Shown here: one piece after another, positions 15,184-24,581 of the stretch
Layout: every line of letters begins with the position of its first letter
Numbering within the stretch: the stretch's first letter is position 1
Assembly: GCF_050296195.1 (NCBI RefSeq)
Contig: NZ_JBNKRB010000057.1
Source of the DNA: Gynuella sp050296195
GTDB taxonomy: Bacteria; Pseudomonadota; Gammaproteobacteria; Pseudomonadales; Natronospirillaceae
Strand: one strand, 5' to 3'
Length of the DNA stretch: 64,000 nucleotides
Position numbers and translations under genes: made by a program
The notes under the pieces: model-generated
What the model was told of the DNA's origin: nothing
Databases searched by the model: none
What the model saw: the letters and a program-made list of their open reading frames with translations, nothing else

Positions 15184-16854
15184 TTACATCCTTACCCAAC
15201 GTCTGTTGGGAACATTACCACAGTACCAAAGAATCACTTCTGTTCCATTGGCTGTTTCATTGTTATACACATCAAGGCACAGGCCGTTAGATTCATTTTT
15301 CACTGTACCATCTGCATTGAAGATCCAGTTCTGAGTACTACCACCGTTACAATCCCAAAGCTGCACATTTGAACCGGCAGCGGCATTCAGCGGTGCATCA
15401 AGACATTTGCCCAATACCTGAACGGTTTTGCCACTGATCTCCCAACGTTGATTGGGCGCACCGGAACAACTCCAGATGATCGGGTTGGTACCGTTGGCAG
15501 TCGCGCTGTTCGGATCATCCAGACAGCGGCTGGCAGAGGCACTCACCAGAGAGGTACCTGCCAGAGCTGATCCGCCACTGACACGATACACTACCGTTCC
15601 ATGAGCCGGCACATTGGCAGAAATCACCCCATTGGTACTGGAAGTATTACCACTCCAGGCATCCAGAAGTGTGAAGTTAGAACCGGATTTGCCAATGGCA
15701 GCGGCAGTGGTGGTGATCGTTGTGGCACTATTGCCCTGATTAAACAACGCAACGGCAACATCACCATTGGCCAGTTTTTTAACCATAACCCGGCGGGTAC
15801 CATCATTCTGAATTTCAACACCTTGCAACCCAAGGGAATCCTGGTTAATGGCAATCAGGTTTGAATTGGTCAGGATGGTTCTGGTCGCCCAGGACATATT
15901 GCGAATGTCATTACCAGCAATCAGCGGCGAGGCCATAATGGCCCACAAGGCAAAATGGCTACGCATCTCTGTATCAGACATACTGCCAATACCGACTTCC
16001 ATCATATCCGGATCATTAAAACTGCCGGGTGCCGCATATGCGGCCAGCTTCGCAGTGACATCGACAATGTTTTTGACCCCCATTGGATAACCATTTGTTT
16101 GTCCGGTATCCCAACGACTGGTGATGTCTTCAGTGGTCCTCCAAATGTTGGCAACATCTCCCCAGTTACGCATCGGTCCGGTTTTTTCATGAATACTGTT
16201 GGGGTTAATGCTGTACACGATTGGTCGGCCAGTTGATGCCAGAGCATCGCGCATCTTCGCAAATGTAGTCACCTGCTCATCGATACTGCCACTGGGAGAA
16301 CACCAATCATACTTCAGATAATCGACCCCCCAGGCTGCAAATTGCCGCGCATCCTGATATTCATGCCCCCGACTCCCGGTGGCCCCTGGGTATGAATTGA
16401 AATACTGGGCACAGGTTTTATCCACCGGAACCTGATAAATACCAAACTTAAGTCCCTTGCTGTGCAAATAGTCACCCAGCGCTTTCATACCACTTGGAAA
16501 ACGATTCGGGTCACTCTGAAGGTTTCCAGCAGCATCGCGGTTTGGATTGAACCAGCAGTCATCTACAACAACATATTTATAACCGGCGGCCGCCATCCCG
16601 CTACTCACGATAGAATCGGCCATCTGTCTGATCAGAGATTCACTGATATTACAGCCAAAGGTGTTCCAGGTATTCCAACCCATCGGCGGGGTACGGCTGA
16701 CGCCATTATCCAAAGCATAAGCAGGGTACTGACTGCTCACAAACAGAATGGCAAAAAGTGTGATAAGAATTCGTGAAAATCTGCCAATCGCATTACTAGG
16801 CTCACGATGTTTTTTTCGAACAATACTGCGACTGAATTTACGTTGATTAAGCAT
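15184..16854 (-). CDS. Secreted GH27 alpha-galactosidase with ricin-type lectin domain
   Basis: This 556-residue protein should remove terminal alpha-galactosyl units from galacto-oligosaccharides or galactomannan outside the cytoplasm. A long basic N-region precedes a hydrophobic signal segment ending YPAYA (about residue 47). The GH27 barrel follows: TPPMGWNTWNTFGCNI, YKYVVVDDCWF, nucleophile Asp183 in YLKYDWC and acid/base Asp243 in WRTTEDITSRW. After a beta domain, residues about 430-556 form a ricin-B/CBM13 trefoil with three QxW-type repeats (NQRW, TQNW, NRRW). The start is ATG 16854 with AGGTAG upstream. A short mobile element (16902-17029) sits just behind its promoter region. Confidence 0.94.
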   Translation of the reverse strand: MLNQRKFSRSIVRKKHREPSNAIGRFSRILITLFAILFVSSQYPAYALDNGVSRTPPMGWNTWNTFGCNISESLIRQMADSIVSSGMAAAGYKYVVVDDCWFNPNRDAAGNLQSDPNRFPSGMKALGDYLHSKGLKFGIYQVPVDKTCAQYFNSYPGATGSRGHEYQDARQFAAWGVDYLKYDWCSPSGSIDEQVTTFAKMRDALASTGRPIVYSINPNSIHEKTGPMRNWGDVANIWRTTEDITSRWDTGQTNGYPMGVKNIVDVTAKLAAYAAPGSFNDPDMMEVGIGSMSDTEMRSHFALWAIMASPLIAGNDIRNMSWATRTILTNSNLIAINQDSLGLQGVEIQNDGTRRVMVKKLANGDVAVALFNQGNSATTITTTAAAIGKSGSNFTLLDAWSGNTSSTNGVISANVPAHGTVVYRVSGGSALAGTSLVSASASRCLDDPNSATANGTNPIIWSCSGAPNQRWEISGKTVQVLGKCLDAPLNAAAGSNVQLWDCNGGSTQNWIFNADGTVKNESNGLCLDVYNNETANGTEVILWYCGNVPNRRWVRM

Positions 16855-16901
16855 AATAGCTACCTGTTTTGTTATTATATTAAACACAAGCCAACACATA
16901 C

Positions 16902-17029
16902 GGAGTCTCTGAAAAATGATTCACTTTCGCTCGGGCTTTGTCAGCTCAGTCCTCATTTACTCCAGTAAACGACGGCTTTCCGGGCGGCATTTGCTAGCAG
17001 AAAAACGACTCCTATCTTTCAAAAACCCC
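16902..17029 (+). mobile_element. MITE-like element, copy A (diverged)
   Basis: About 128 bp with imperfect terminal inverted repeats (left GGAGTCTCTGAAAAATGAT; right end, read inward, GGGGTTTTTGAAAGATAGG). The centre has the family's TTTAC-4 bases-GTAAA hairpin at 16956-16969 and a nearby TTGTCAGC block. It matches copies B and C in order and spacing but is worn, and no target duplication is clear. It does not encode a protein. Positions 17030-17367 beyond it are AT-rich and show no gene. Confidence 0.65.
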
Positions 17030-17367
17030 TGGCAACATTACACAACAAAAGTTACCAACTACTCCGACGACGTTGACAGGACATGCACTATACCCCCCTT
17101 TAAGAATCTATTAATAGTTTCCGATATGACAAAAAGACGACAACAATAAGCATTTTCTGACTTACTTTCGAAAAGTATGATGCTTTCCACGGTTTTTATT
17201 TTTAATTTTCTCAGAACGAATGAATAAACTTGTGTTCTACTTTTACGAAGCATCAACAGAGCGGCAAAACTGATATTTTAGTACAGATGGTTTTTATAAC
17301 AACTGAAAAAACAACCATGATTAAAACAGCACCTGTTTGAGTCAGCCCACCAAAAAACGGTCATGAG

Positions 17368-17397
17368 AATGAACCCCCCCGGTATAAGGGGTTCATT
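17368..17397 (-). terminator. Terminator of the secreted-protein gene
   Basis: Perfect 10-base arms AATGAACCCC and GGGGTTCATT surround a 10-base loop, 18 bases past the stop codon at 17416. On the minus strand a TTTTTT run follows about 10 bases later. Confidence 0.75.
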
Positions 17398-17415
17398 GAC
17401 GACGATCCAGTATAG

Positions 17416-18369
17416 CTAGTCCTTGGTATTCAAATCCGTCATACCTTTATTCACTGGCATATAGGTATTGTTGAAGTTTGGAATCACGTGAAACTCTGGA
17501 GTGGTGTCGATAAAGTCAATATTCGCCCCACCATTCAACAGACTGTTGATATGACTGACTGTCGCACTGCTGCTCGGTGGTGTCAGCGTCAGACTGAATA
17601 CACCGATATTATTGTCTTCATTACTTTCTGCGACGGTTTCAAATATATCTGCCACCAGTGCAATCCCATAATCACCAACAATCGGAGCCCCGATGTTTAA
17701 CGACAAGGTATGTGAACTGCCATAAGGCCCAAGGGCCTGTACTGCTCCGTAGTAGACCAATGGCTGAAGGGAGGTATCTGTCAGGAACACCCCAACACTG
17801 GGCAGTGTTGAAGAAGGGCATACACTACGCAGACCATATTTAATGGTCAGAGTTTCATCATAACTCGCCACCGTAGGCTCCAGAGTACCGGACTCAAACA
17901 GGAAATCAGGTAGTTTCACCGTGCCCACAGAAGCGGTATTCAGACTCAGGGTACGCTCGAAGGCTGCCAACCCACCGACCAGATACAAGGTCACCGGCGC
18001 ACACTGGTTTTTCACGCTATTCAGATAATCACGCGCGTCTTGAGTCATACTGGAGTAAGCAATAAACTTGGTTTGCGTACCGGCAGGCGGGTAACAGTTT
18101 GGCACCGGCAATCCACTACAGGAAAAGTTGACCCGGAAGGACGTTAACTTGATACCAGTATAGGCATCTTCATCACTAGACAAATAAAAACTTAATTCCT
18201 GCTGTGCCAGTGGCGAGCTACCAAAAATCTGGTACTCAACGGTAATGCCCTGTGCAGGATCTTCTATTTCTGTATCGGCAAAAAAAATGTTACTGACAGA
18301 GGATGCCTGGGCCAACGCTGCCAAGAGCAGTGCGGTCATACCAAACATACCTGAGCGAAATAAATTCAT
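17416..18369 (-). CDS. Secreted protein with CARDB-like domains
   Basis: The 317-residue product has a signal peptide (MNLFRSGMFGMTALLLAALA, cleavage near AQA) and no other membrane segment. Two beta-sandwich-like parts follow, about residues 28-150 and 160-265. The second ends in VAESNEDNNIGVFSLTL, the pattern seen at the end of CARDB domains, which are extracellular beta modules in adhesins and proteases. Four Cys (SCSGLPVPNC and later) could make disulphides. There is no catalytic motif and no strong family match. It has its own terminator and a long upstream region, so it is probably a single-gene unit. Confidence 0.75.
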   Translation of the reverse strand: MNLFRSGMFGMTALLLAALAQASSVSNIFFADTEIEDPAQGITVEYQIFGSSPLAQQELSFYLSSDEDAYTGIKLTSFRVNFSCSGLPVPNCYPPAGTQTKFIAYSSMTQDARDYLNSVKNQCAPVTLYLVGGLAAFERTLSLNTASVGTVKLPDFLFESGTLEPTVASYDETLTIKYGLRSVCPSSTLPSVGVFLTDTSLQPLVYYGAVQALGPYGSSHTLSLNIGAPIVGDYGIALVADIFETVAESNEDNNIGVFSLTLTPPSSSATVSHINSLLNGGANIDFIDTTPEFHVIPNFNNTYMPVNKGMTDLNTKD

Positions 18370-19147
18370 GGGTTATTCCTTGTAAATGGGTGGGTTATAC
18401 ACATGCTGATTTCCTTGTTACAACCAACAACAAAGCGAACAGGATGGCTTTGCCGGAGAATTCCTAATGCGACATGGATATGAACAAGTACTACCAGCCC
18501 CATCGAAACACCTTCACCGCCAACAGATTATGGACTTTTCCGTCTGATCTGATTCGCACAATGGCAAATTTGACAACCACAGCAACCACTATACTCGGCG
18601 TTTCTGAAACCATATGACAGAGACAACTCCTCCTACTTTTGAAGTATTTTTACAATTTTCAACATAAGAGTCTCATATGTCCTAATTAGGACAGTTTCTA
18701 AATTTTTTTGGTTATAAAAGGCGGAAATTATCTTTAAATTTAACATAGTAATCACTTACTTATAAAAAAGTCGCCTGATCATATTATTATCCAGGTAATT
18801 ATGTGTGGCCTGTAATCGTCCTTCTGGATGCTCCTCCACGGGACACTCCACAACCATAAGAAGCTTCAGATAACTCTGCATATTTTTCAGGAATGACATG
18901 CAAACAGGCCATGATAATCTGTTTGAAATTTGGGTAAGCAATGACTATGGGATCAATCCGTCAAGCCGACTCAATGAAATCGACCATAATATAAAGACGG
19001 TTGGGGAATATCTGTAACTACGGAAAGTATGGAGGGACAAGATCAGGCACATTTTTCGACTACTGCGATGAACCGCTCAGATGCTCCGCCAGGAAAACCC
19101 CGGGGTGCTTCTGCAGCGGCTCAATGAGTCAGATAACCTGGCTGCCG
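18370..19147. other. Long stretch with possible gene remnants
   Basis: No complete gene is visible in this 780-base stretch. A 39-codon open frame on the plus strand at 18898-19017 reads in part DNLFEIWVSNDYGINPSS, which looks like natural protein, but a stop lies 9 codons upstream of its ATG and it has no ribosome site. A second plus-strand frame of about 33 codons near 19079-19180 runs into the antisense of the LacI gene. Both may be scraps of deleted genes. The part next to 18369 should contain the promoter of the secreted-protein gene. Confidence 0.35.
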
Positions 19148-20176
19148 TTATTCAACAATTGCCTGGCAGGATTGCCTGGGGATAATCCTGCATCCCAGCT
19201 CCACTCTTTTGGCGGGAGCATCTTCCTCTGAGGTTCGTGTCAGTAATTCCAACTCGTCCAGCGCGGATTTGGCGATATGGTGTAAAGGCGTATGAATGGT
19301 CGACAATGGCGGTTGAGTCATCTGTCCTGCCAGAATGTCATCAAACCCAAGAATCGAGACATCCTCAGGCACCCTGATGCCTTTCTGCTGAAAAGCTTTC
19401 AGCGCGCCCAGGGCAACGTTATCTGCCATACAAAAGAACGCTGTAATGCCTTGCAGATCAGGATTCTGCTCGATCCATTCAAACATGCCCTGCTCTGCTG
19501 ACTCAGGCCGAAAACTTTCCAGCATGATGGTGACACCGGACATTCCTATAGCGGCATTTTCGCGAATGGCTTCATCAAAACCATCCTGACGCTGACGGAT
19601 GGTATAACGCCCCGGCCAGGTAATAATACCAATGCGTTTATGCCCAAGGCCTTTGAGATATTCAATACCAAGTCGCGCGCCATTACGATCACCGATCCCG
19701 ACAGAACCGACATGCATGGTCGGATCCTGACCGGCGAGCAGAATACAGGACAGCCCGGTCTTAAATACCTCATCAAGCAGTCTCCGGTCTTCATCAAAAT
19801 ACACCAGAATACCGTCACACTTCGACCCCAGCACCCGCTCAGCAATCTGCTGATAATTGCCCGCGAAATCATCGATCAGAATAGGTTCAATTTCGATATT
19901 CCGACTGGTACATTCTTTTCTCAGGCTTTCCAGGATCGTCCAGGACACATAGTTGACGCCGGTATGGCGCAAACGTTCTGAGCCAACCACCAGGGCAATT
20001 TTTTTCAATGTCGGTGGCATGGCCCGACGTAACCGACTGCTAAGATAGCCGGTTTCCTTGGCAACGGTTAACACACGGTTACGAACTTCTTCGGAAATTT
20101 TGGCGGTTCCATTCAATACATGACTGACAGTACTGATGGCCACACCACTTTTTTCAGCTATTTTTTTCAGGCTCAC
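19148..20176 (-). CDS. LacI-family repressor of the oligosaccharide locus
   Basis: The 342-residue protein has a LacI DNA-binding domain (KKIAEKSGVAISTVSHVLNG) and a sugar-sensor domain (GIEYLKGLGHKRIGIITWPG, CMADNVALGALKAFQQKGIR, ILGFDDILAGQMTQPPLSTI). The hinge (YLSSRLRRAMPPTLKK) departs from the common NPxARSLR form, so the operator may be unusual. The gene begins 3 bases after the second permease gene and is the last gene of the minus-strand operon. It probably regulates that operon and the divergent binding-protein gene through the palindromes at 27135-27152 and 27268-27283. The effector sugar is unknown. Confidence 0.92.
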   Translation of the reverse strand: MSLKKIAEKSGVAISTVSHVLNGTAKISEEVRNRVLTVAKETGYLSSRLRRAMPPTLKKIALVVGSERLRHTGVNYVSWTILESLRKECTSRNIEIEPILIDDFAGNYQQIAERVLGSKCDGILVYFDEDRRLLDEVFKTGLSCILLAGQDPTMHVGSVGIGDRNGARLGIEYLKGLGHKRIGIITWPGRYTIRQRQDGFDEAIRENAAIGMSGVTIMLESFRPESAEQGMFEWIEQNPDLQGITAFFCMADNVALGALKAFQQKGIRVPEDVSILGFDDILAGQMTQPPLSTIHTPLHHIAKSALDELELLTRTSEEDAPAKRVELGCRIIPRQSCQAIVE

Positions 20177-20179
20177 GAC

Positions 20180-21223
20180 TTATTTAACCCCACTGCTGGC
20201 AACGCCTTGTGTAATATATTTTTGCAGAAGCAGAAATACCACGGTCACTGGCAATAGTGCGATCACCGTCATGGCAAGAATATAGTGCCACTGCACAGAG
20301 AACTGACCTTGGAAAGTATTCAAGCCAATCTGCAAGGTATAGTTTTCAGGACTGGATAACACAATCAAGGGCCAGAGGAAATCATTCCAACGCCAGATCA
20401 CCGAAAAAATAGCCAGCACGGCAATTGCCGGAGCACACAGTGGTAACACTACCCGCCAGTAAATACGAAACTCCGATGCAGCATCCACTCGGGCTGCTTC
20501 GATTAAATCATCCGGGATCGTCAACATATACTGTCGCAACATGAAGACACCTGTTGGCGTGGCAACTGTTGCAAAAATAACACCCCAAAGATTATCCGCC
20601 AGATTCAGGCCGACCACGACAATAAACGCCGGAACCATAATGACCGACAACGGTAACATCAAGGTCGACAGGATCAACATGAAAATGGCATTTTTGCCGC
20701 GGAACCGATACTTTGACAGCGCAAACGCCGCCATGGAATTCAGCACCAGCGTCAAAATGGTGGCCACAAATGTCACAAACACCGTGTTTTTGATGTAGGT
20801 GACAAAATCAAACTGTTTCAATGGATCGGTATAGTTATTCCATTCAAAATGTACGCCTTTAACCTGAGTGATTTCAGAAATGGGAACCTGATAGGTCTGT
20901 TCCGGATTCTGTATATCCACTACAGTTGCCTTTATGCCGATACGACGTATCAGCGCTACCCGTTTGGCGCTTTCACCCTCTTTATGCCATTCCCATACTG
21001 ACAACGGTTTGGACTGACCGTCCAGCTCAATAGTCTCTGCCGCTTTCGGCACCAGACTCGGAGGAAAACTGTTAACTTCCGCTTCGGTTTTAAATGAAGA
21101 CAAGATTGCCCAGGCAATTGGAATGGCCACCATGGTCGTCCCAAAAAACAACCAGGCCCAGGAAAGAATATCAGCAATATCAATTTTTCCGGGATGTTTT
21201 GTTCTGAACAAAAATTTAAACAT
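20180..21223 (-). CDS. Sugar ABC transporter permease (MalG type)
   Basis: This inner-membrane permease of 347 residues has about six transmembrane segments and the MalG-type EAA loop (EAARVDAASEFRIYWRVVLP) that docks to the ATPase. The start is ATG 21223 with GGAGG upstream. An extra region of roughly 85 residues (about 50-135) between the first and second membrane segments faces the periplasm and is longer than in MalG itself. Similar insertions occur in other oligosaccharide permeases such as AglG. It is co-transcribed with the MalF-type partner, 48 bases upstream. Confidence 0.93.
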   Translation of the reverse strand: MFKFLFRTKHPGKIDIADILSWAWLFFGTTMVAIPIAWAILSSFKTEAEVNSFPPSLVPKAAETIELDGQSKPLSVWEWHKEGESAKRVALIRRIGIKATVVDIQNPEQTYQVPISEITQVKGVHFEWNNYTDPLKQFDFVTYIKNTVFVTFVATILTLVLNSMAAFALSKYRFRGKNAIFMLILSTLMLPLSVIMVPAFIVVVGLNLADNLWGVIFATVATPTGVFMLRQYMLTIPDDLIEAARVDAASEFRIYWRVVLPLCAPAIAVLAIFSVIWRWNDFLWPLIVLSSPENYTLQIGLNTFQGQFSVQWHYILAMTVIALLPVTVVFLLLQKYITQGVASSGVK

Positions 21224-21271
21224 AAAACACCTCCGGCACACTCTTAAAGCTTTTATCAGTTACTGTCATTA

Positions 21272-22261
21272 CTAATACTCCGACTTCTTCGCCAGCCATA
21301 CCTGCGCCAACGTCAGCACCAACAAAACCAACCCCATGAGCACAGAAGCCGCTGACGCCAGACCATAGAGACGTACCTCGGAATTAAATGCCGTCTGATA
21401 AATAAACTGGACAATAAAGCTATTGGCTGTGCCCGGTCCACCGCCATCGGTCAATACCCAGGCTTCATCGAAAACCTGAACCGAACGGATCAGCAAGAGT
21501 ACCGCCACAACCAGCAGATTCGGCATCAACAATGGCAGGGTGAGCCGCCAGAACTGACGCCAGCGACTGGTGCCATCAACCTGTGCAGCTTCATAGATAT
21601 CGCTCGGAATGGCCTGTAGGCCTGCGAGAATGATTAACGTGAAAAAGCCCATATGAAACCAGATGGAGATATATACCACCCAGAAACGAGACCAGAAGAC
21701 TTCCAATAGAAAAATGATGCGTTCGCCACCGAGGTCCTCAATGAACCCATTCAACAACCCATTACGAGCCAGGAACCATTTCCAGATCAGACCAACAACA
21801 ACCGGTGACAACAATACCGGATAGAAAAAGACCGCCCGGAAAAATGCCTTACCGCGCACAAGCCGGTTTAATACCAGCGCCGTAATCAGCGCCATCAACA
21901 GCGTACCGGTGGAATTCAGCAACGTATACCACCATGTATTGTGAATGGCCGTCCAAAACAGATCGAATTCACAGGTCGCCGGCTCCATATAATTTTGACA
22001 GTTCAGCAACCGGCTGAAGTTTTCCAGCCCGACATAAGGACGGTCCCAGATCAGCATATTGGTACCACCAGTAAACGCATAAGCAATTGCCAGCCCTACC
22101 GGTAAAAATACAAACAAACTGAACAGCACCATATTAGGCGCCAGAAAGAGGTATCCCATACGTTGAATACCAATTTTTTTCTGTAATACCAGGGTGGGTG
22201 CCTCAATCATACGCATGAGGCGATCAAGGCCCTCCGCTACTTTATGAGTCAATGCATTCAT
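21272..22261 (-). CDS. Sugar ABC transporter permease (MalF type)
   Basis: This 329-residue inner-membrane protein has six or more hydrophobic segments. Its cytoplasmic EAA loop, EAAQVDGTSRWRQFWRLTLP, is the signature of carbohydrate permeases. The second signature, LTDGGGPGTANSFIVQFIY, is also typical of this subfamily. A pair of Cys (QNYMEPATCEFD region) in the first periplasmic loop is unusual but present. It overlaps the ATPase gene by ATGA (22258-22261) and forms the heterodimeric channel with the product of 20180-21223. Confidence 0.93.
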   Translation of the reverse strand: MNALTHKVAEGLDRLMRMIEAPTLVLQKKIGIQRMGYLFLAPNMVLFSLFVFLPVGLAIAYAFTGGTNMLIWDRPYVGLENFSRLLNCQNYMEPATCEFDLFWTAIHNTWWYTLLNSTGTLLMALITALVLNRLVRGKAFFRAVFFYPVLLSPVVVGLIWKWFLARNGLLNGFIEDLGGERIIFLLEVFWSRFWVVYISIWFHMGFFTLIILAGLQAIPSDIYEAAQVDGTSRWRQFWRLTLPLLMPNLLVVAVLLLIRSVQVFDEAWVLTDGGGPGTANSFIVQFIYQTAFNSEVRLYGLASAASVLMGLVLLVLTLAQVWLAKKSEY

Positions 22262-23349
22262 AGCGTCACCCGTTTCAGTGCCTGATCAGTCTTATCGGAA
22301 AACACGTGCAAAAACGGTTCGGGCATATGGAGATACACAGTTGAATCCGCTTCGGCTTCAAAATGATGTGGAATATGTACGACAGTTTCTTCAGCCGCGC
22401 CTGCAACCTCACCGTATATGAATGTTTCGTGTCCCATGCATTCGAGCTGGGAAATTTTCAGCGCCACTCCCTGCTCTGCCAGTTCGATATGAGACGGCCG
22501 GATACCCACCGTCACTGTATCACCAACCACCACATCACCTGCCTGAACCGAGACGGTAAAATCACCCACCGCCACTGAAGTCAGCTCAAGACAATCATTG
22601 CCAATGGCTTTAACACTGGCCGAAAACATATTCATTTTTGGAGAGCCGATAAATTCTGCCACAAACCGGTTCTGCGGACGCTCAAACAAGTCCAGCGGTC
22701 GGCCGACCTGTTCTACCCGACCTGCATTTACAACCACAATTTTCTCGGCCATGGTCATAGCTTCAACCTGATCATGGGTCACATAAACCATGGTTGTCTC
22801 AAGTTTCTTATGGAGTTTTGTAATCTCTGAACGAGTCTGCACACGCAACTTGGCATCAAGGTTCGACAACGGCTCGTCAAACAAAAACACTTTTGGATTA
22901 CGGACAATTGCGCGACCAATTGCAACACGTTGCCGTTGACCACCGGAAAGAGCCTTTGGTTTGCGATCAAGATAAGGTTCGAGGTCCAGCATTTTGGCAG
23001 CAATATCTATCCGCTTTTTGATTTCCTCTTTATCCATACGTAGGTTTTCCAGCCCGAATGACAGATTTTTCAATACTGTCATATGAGGGTAAAGTGCATA
23101 TGACTGGAACACCATGGCGATTTCCCGCTCTGCCGGAGACAGTGTGTTGACGACTTTGTCATCGAAAACCACCTCTCCTGAGCTGACATCTTCCAAACCG
23201 GATATCAGTCTCAATAAAGTGGATTTACCGCACCCGGACGGACCGACCAGCGCAACAAATTCGCCATCTAAAATATCAATATTGACATCATGCATAACTT
23301 CAGTACTGCCATACTGCTTATATACGTTTTTTAAAGTTATAGCTGCCAC
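22258..23349 (-). CDS. Sugar ABC transporter ATPase (MalK/UgpC type)
   Basis: The 363-residue ATPase energises the importer. It has Walker A GPSGCGKST (about residues 37-45), the Q-loop in MVFQSYALYPHMTV, signature LSGGQRQRVAIGRAIVRNP, Walker B VFLFDEPLSNLDAKLR and the H-loop VTHDQVEAMTMAEKIVVV. The C-terminal 120 residues form the OB-fold regulatory domain of MalK/UgpC proteins (GIRPSHIEL). It starts 52 bases after the GH105 gene and overlaps the MalF-type gene by 4 bases. Confidence 0.95.
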   Translation of the reverse strand: MAAITLKNVYKQYGSTEVMHDVNIDILDGEFVALVGPSGCGKSTLLRLISGLEDVSSGEVVFDDKVVNTLSPAEREIAMVFQSYALYPHMTVLKNLSFGLENLRMDKEEIKKRIDIAAKMLDLEPYLDRKPKALSGGQRQRVAIGRAIVRNPKVFLFDEPLSNLDAKLRVQTRSEITKLHKKLETTMVYVTHDQVEAMTMAEKIVVVNAGRVEQVGRPLDLFERPQNRFVAEFIGSPKMNMFSASVKAIGNDCLELTSVAVGDFTVSVQAGDVVVGDTVTVGIRPSHIELAEQGVALKISQLECMGHETFIYGEVAGAAEETVVHIPHHFEAEADSTVYLHMPEPFLHVFSDKTDQALKRVTL

Positions 23350-23401
23350 TCTGAAAACACTCCTATTCTTATACTTATTCGGCTGGGAAACGCCCCCGCT
23401 T

Positions 23402-24466
23402 TTACAAACTCATCGCCCGATACTCAGACAAAAACAGTGATGCCAGTGCCTGACCATATGGAGTCGGAACATTACCTATTTTTTTATAGAACTCTAAGCT
23501 GTGTCCCATGGCGGTGCCATCTGACACTTCTTCGAGAATACCATTTTCATTAATACGGGAGATGATGGCGGACAAACAACGATCGATCATTGGCCGGTAT
23601 TCATCCATTTCGATCAAGCCCTCCCGACACCCTGCCAACAGGCCATAACCAATACCTGCAGTTGCAGATGCCTCAATAGGTGAGGTTTCATCAAGCAGCA
23701 ACGTATGGAACATACCATCCTCTCGTTGCACCTGCTTCAACGCACGCACCTGCGTCTGAAAAACATTTTTCAAATAGCGTGCGGTCACGTCTTCAGGTTT
23801 CAGAATACGATATAGTTCAGGTATCGAAATTGTCAGCCAACAATTTCCACGCCCCCATACGGCATCAGCAAAATTGTGACGTCCCAAAAACGTCCAGCCG
23901 TGATAGAACAGTCCGGAAGTAACATCTCCGAGGAAACGGATATGACACAGGTACTGATACTGAGCATCCTGCTGCCACTCCGGCTTATTAAACACCCGGC
24001 CGGCCGCGGCTATGAACAATGCCGCCATGAACAGCGTGTCATCCCACAATTCGCCGTCATTATTCCGTTCCTTAACCAGGTGCTGATAACCTCCCTCTTC
24101 CGTTTTGGGCATTTCCCGGTAAATCCAGTCTGCCCAGTCCTGAATGATGGTGTTCCAGTCAGGGCGGTCAAAGTGCTCGGATAACAGCGTCAATGCCAGC
24201 ATCGGTGCGGTGGAATTTACCTGTCGACGCGGCAGCCCACGCTCAATCTGACGGTCATACCAGCGGGCAATTCGTTCCAATGCAGCACGATCATTGCGTC
24301 GTTCGGCATCACGAAAGTCACCATACAATCCAACACCGACTTCCCAATCCCATTCATCAAACAAAATTTCCTCGGAACTGGATGCTTCGACATCGCCAAT
24401 GCCCTTCAAGGAACGAAACCCCGTAGACAACAAAGACAGTGCATCGCTTAGCTGATCATGATTCAT
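23402..24466 (-). CDS. GH105/GH88-type unsaturated glucuronyl hydrolase
   Basis: The 354-residue enzyme lacks a signal peptide, so it acts in the cytoplasm on imported oligosaccharides. Family features are YGDFRDAERRND, NSTAPMLALTLL, the catalytic-region WDDTLFMAALFIAAAGRV (Asp142/Asp143), GRHNFADAVWGRGNCW and a late YGLLAGCREG. GH88/105 enzymes hydrate the 4,5-double bond of the unsaturated uronate that polysaccharide lyases leave at the non-reducing end, causing its release. The substrate is therefore probably a lyase product such as unsaturated rhamnogalacturonan, glucuronan or ulvan oligomers. It is 52 bases upstream of the transporter genes and 115 bases after the 842-residue protein gene. 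Confidence 0.88.
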   Translation of the reverse strand: MNHDQLSDALSLLSTGFRSLKGIGDVEASSSEEILFDEWDWEVGVGLYGDFRDAERRNDRAALERIARWYDRQIERGLPRRQVNSTAPMLALTLLSEHFDRPDWNTIIQDWADWIYREMPKTEEGGYQHLVKERNNDGELWDDTLFMAALFIAAAGRVFNKPEWQQDAQYQYLCHIRFLGDVTSGLFYHGWTFLGRHNFADAVWGRGNCWLTISIPELYRILKPEDVTARYLKNVFQTQVRALKQVQREDGMFHTLLLDETSPIEASATAGIGYGLLAGCREGLIEMDEYRPMIDRCLSAIISRINENGILEEVSDGTAMGHSLEFYKKIGNVPTPYGQALASLFLSEYRAMSL

Positions 24467-24581
24467 TACTTACTCCAATTAACAAATTTCCATATCGCCC
24501 TGCCTTAGACAGGAGCATGATGATGCTTGTGCAGCCGTCTTGATTGAGACTCAGATGGCTGTCCGGGAACCCTTAAGTTCC

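Noticed and set aside
17059..17256. 65-codon minus-strand frame after MITE copy A
   Set aside because: AT-rich sequence, no ribosome site, no protein-like pattern.
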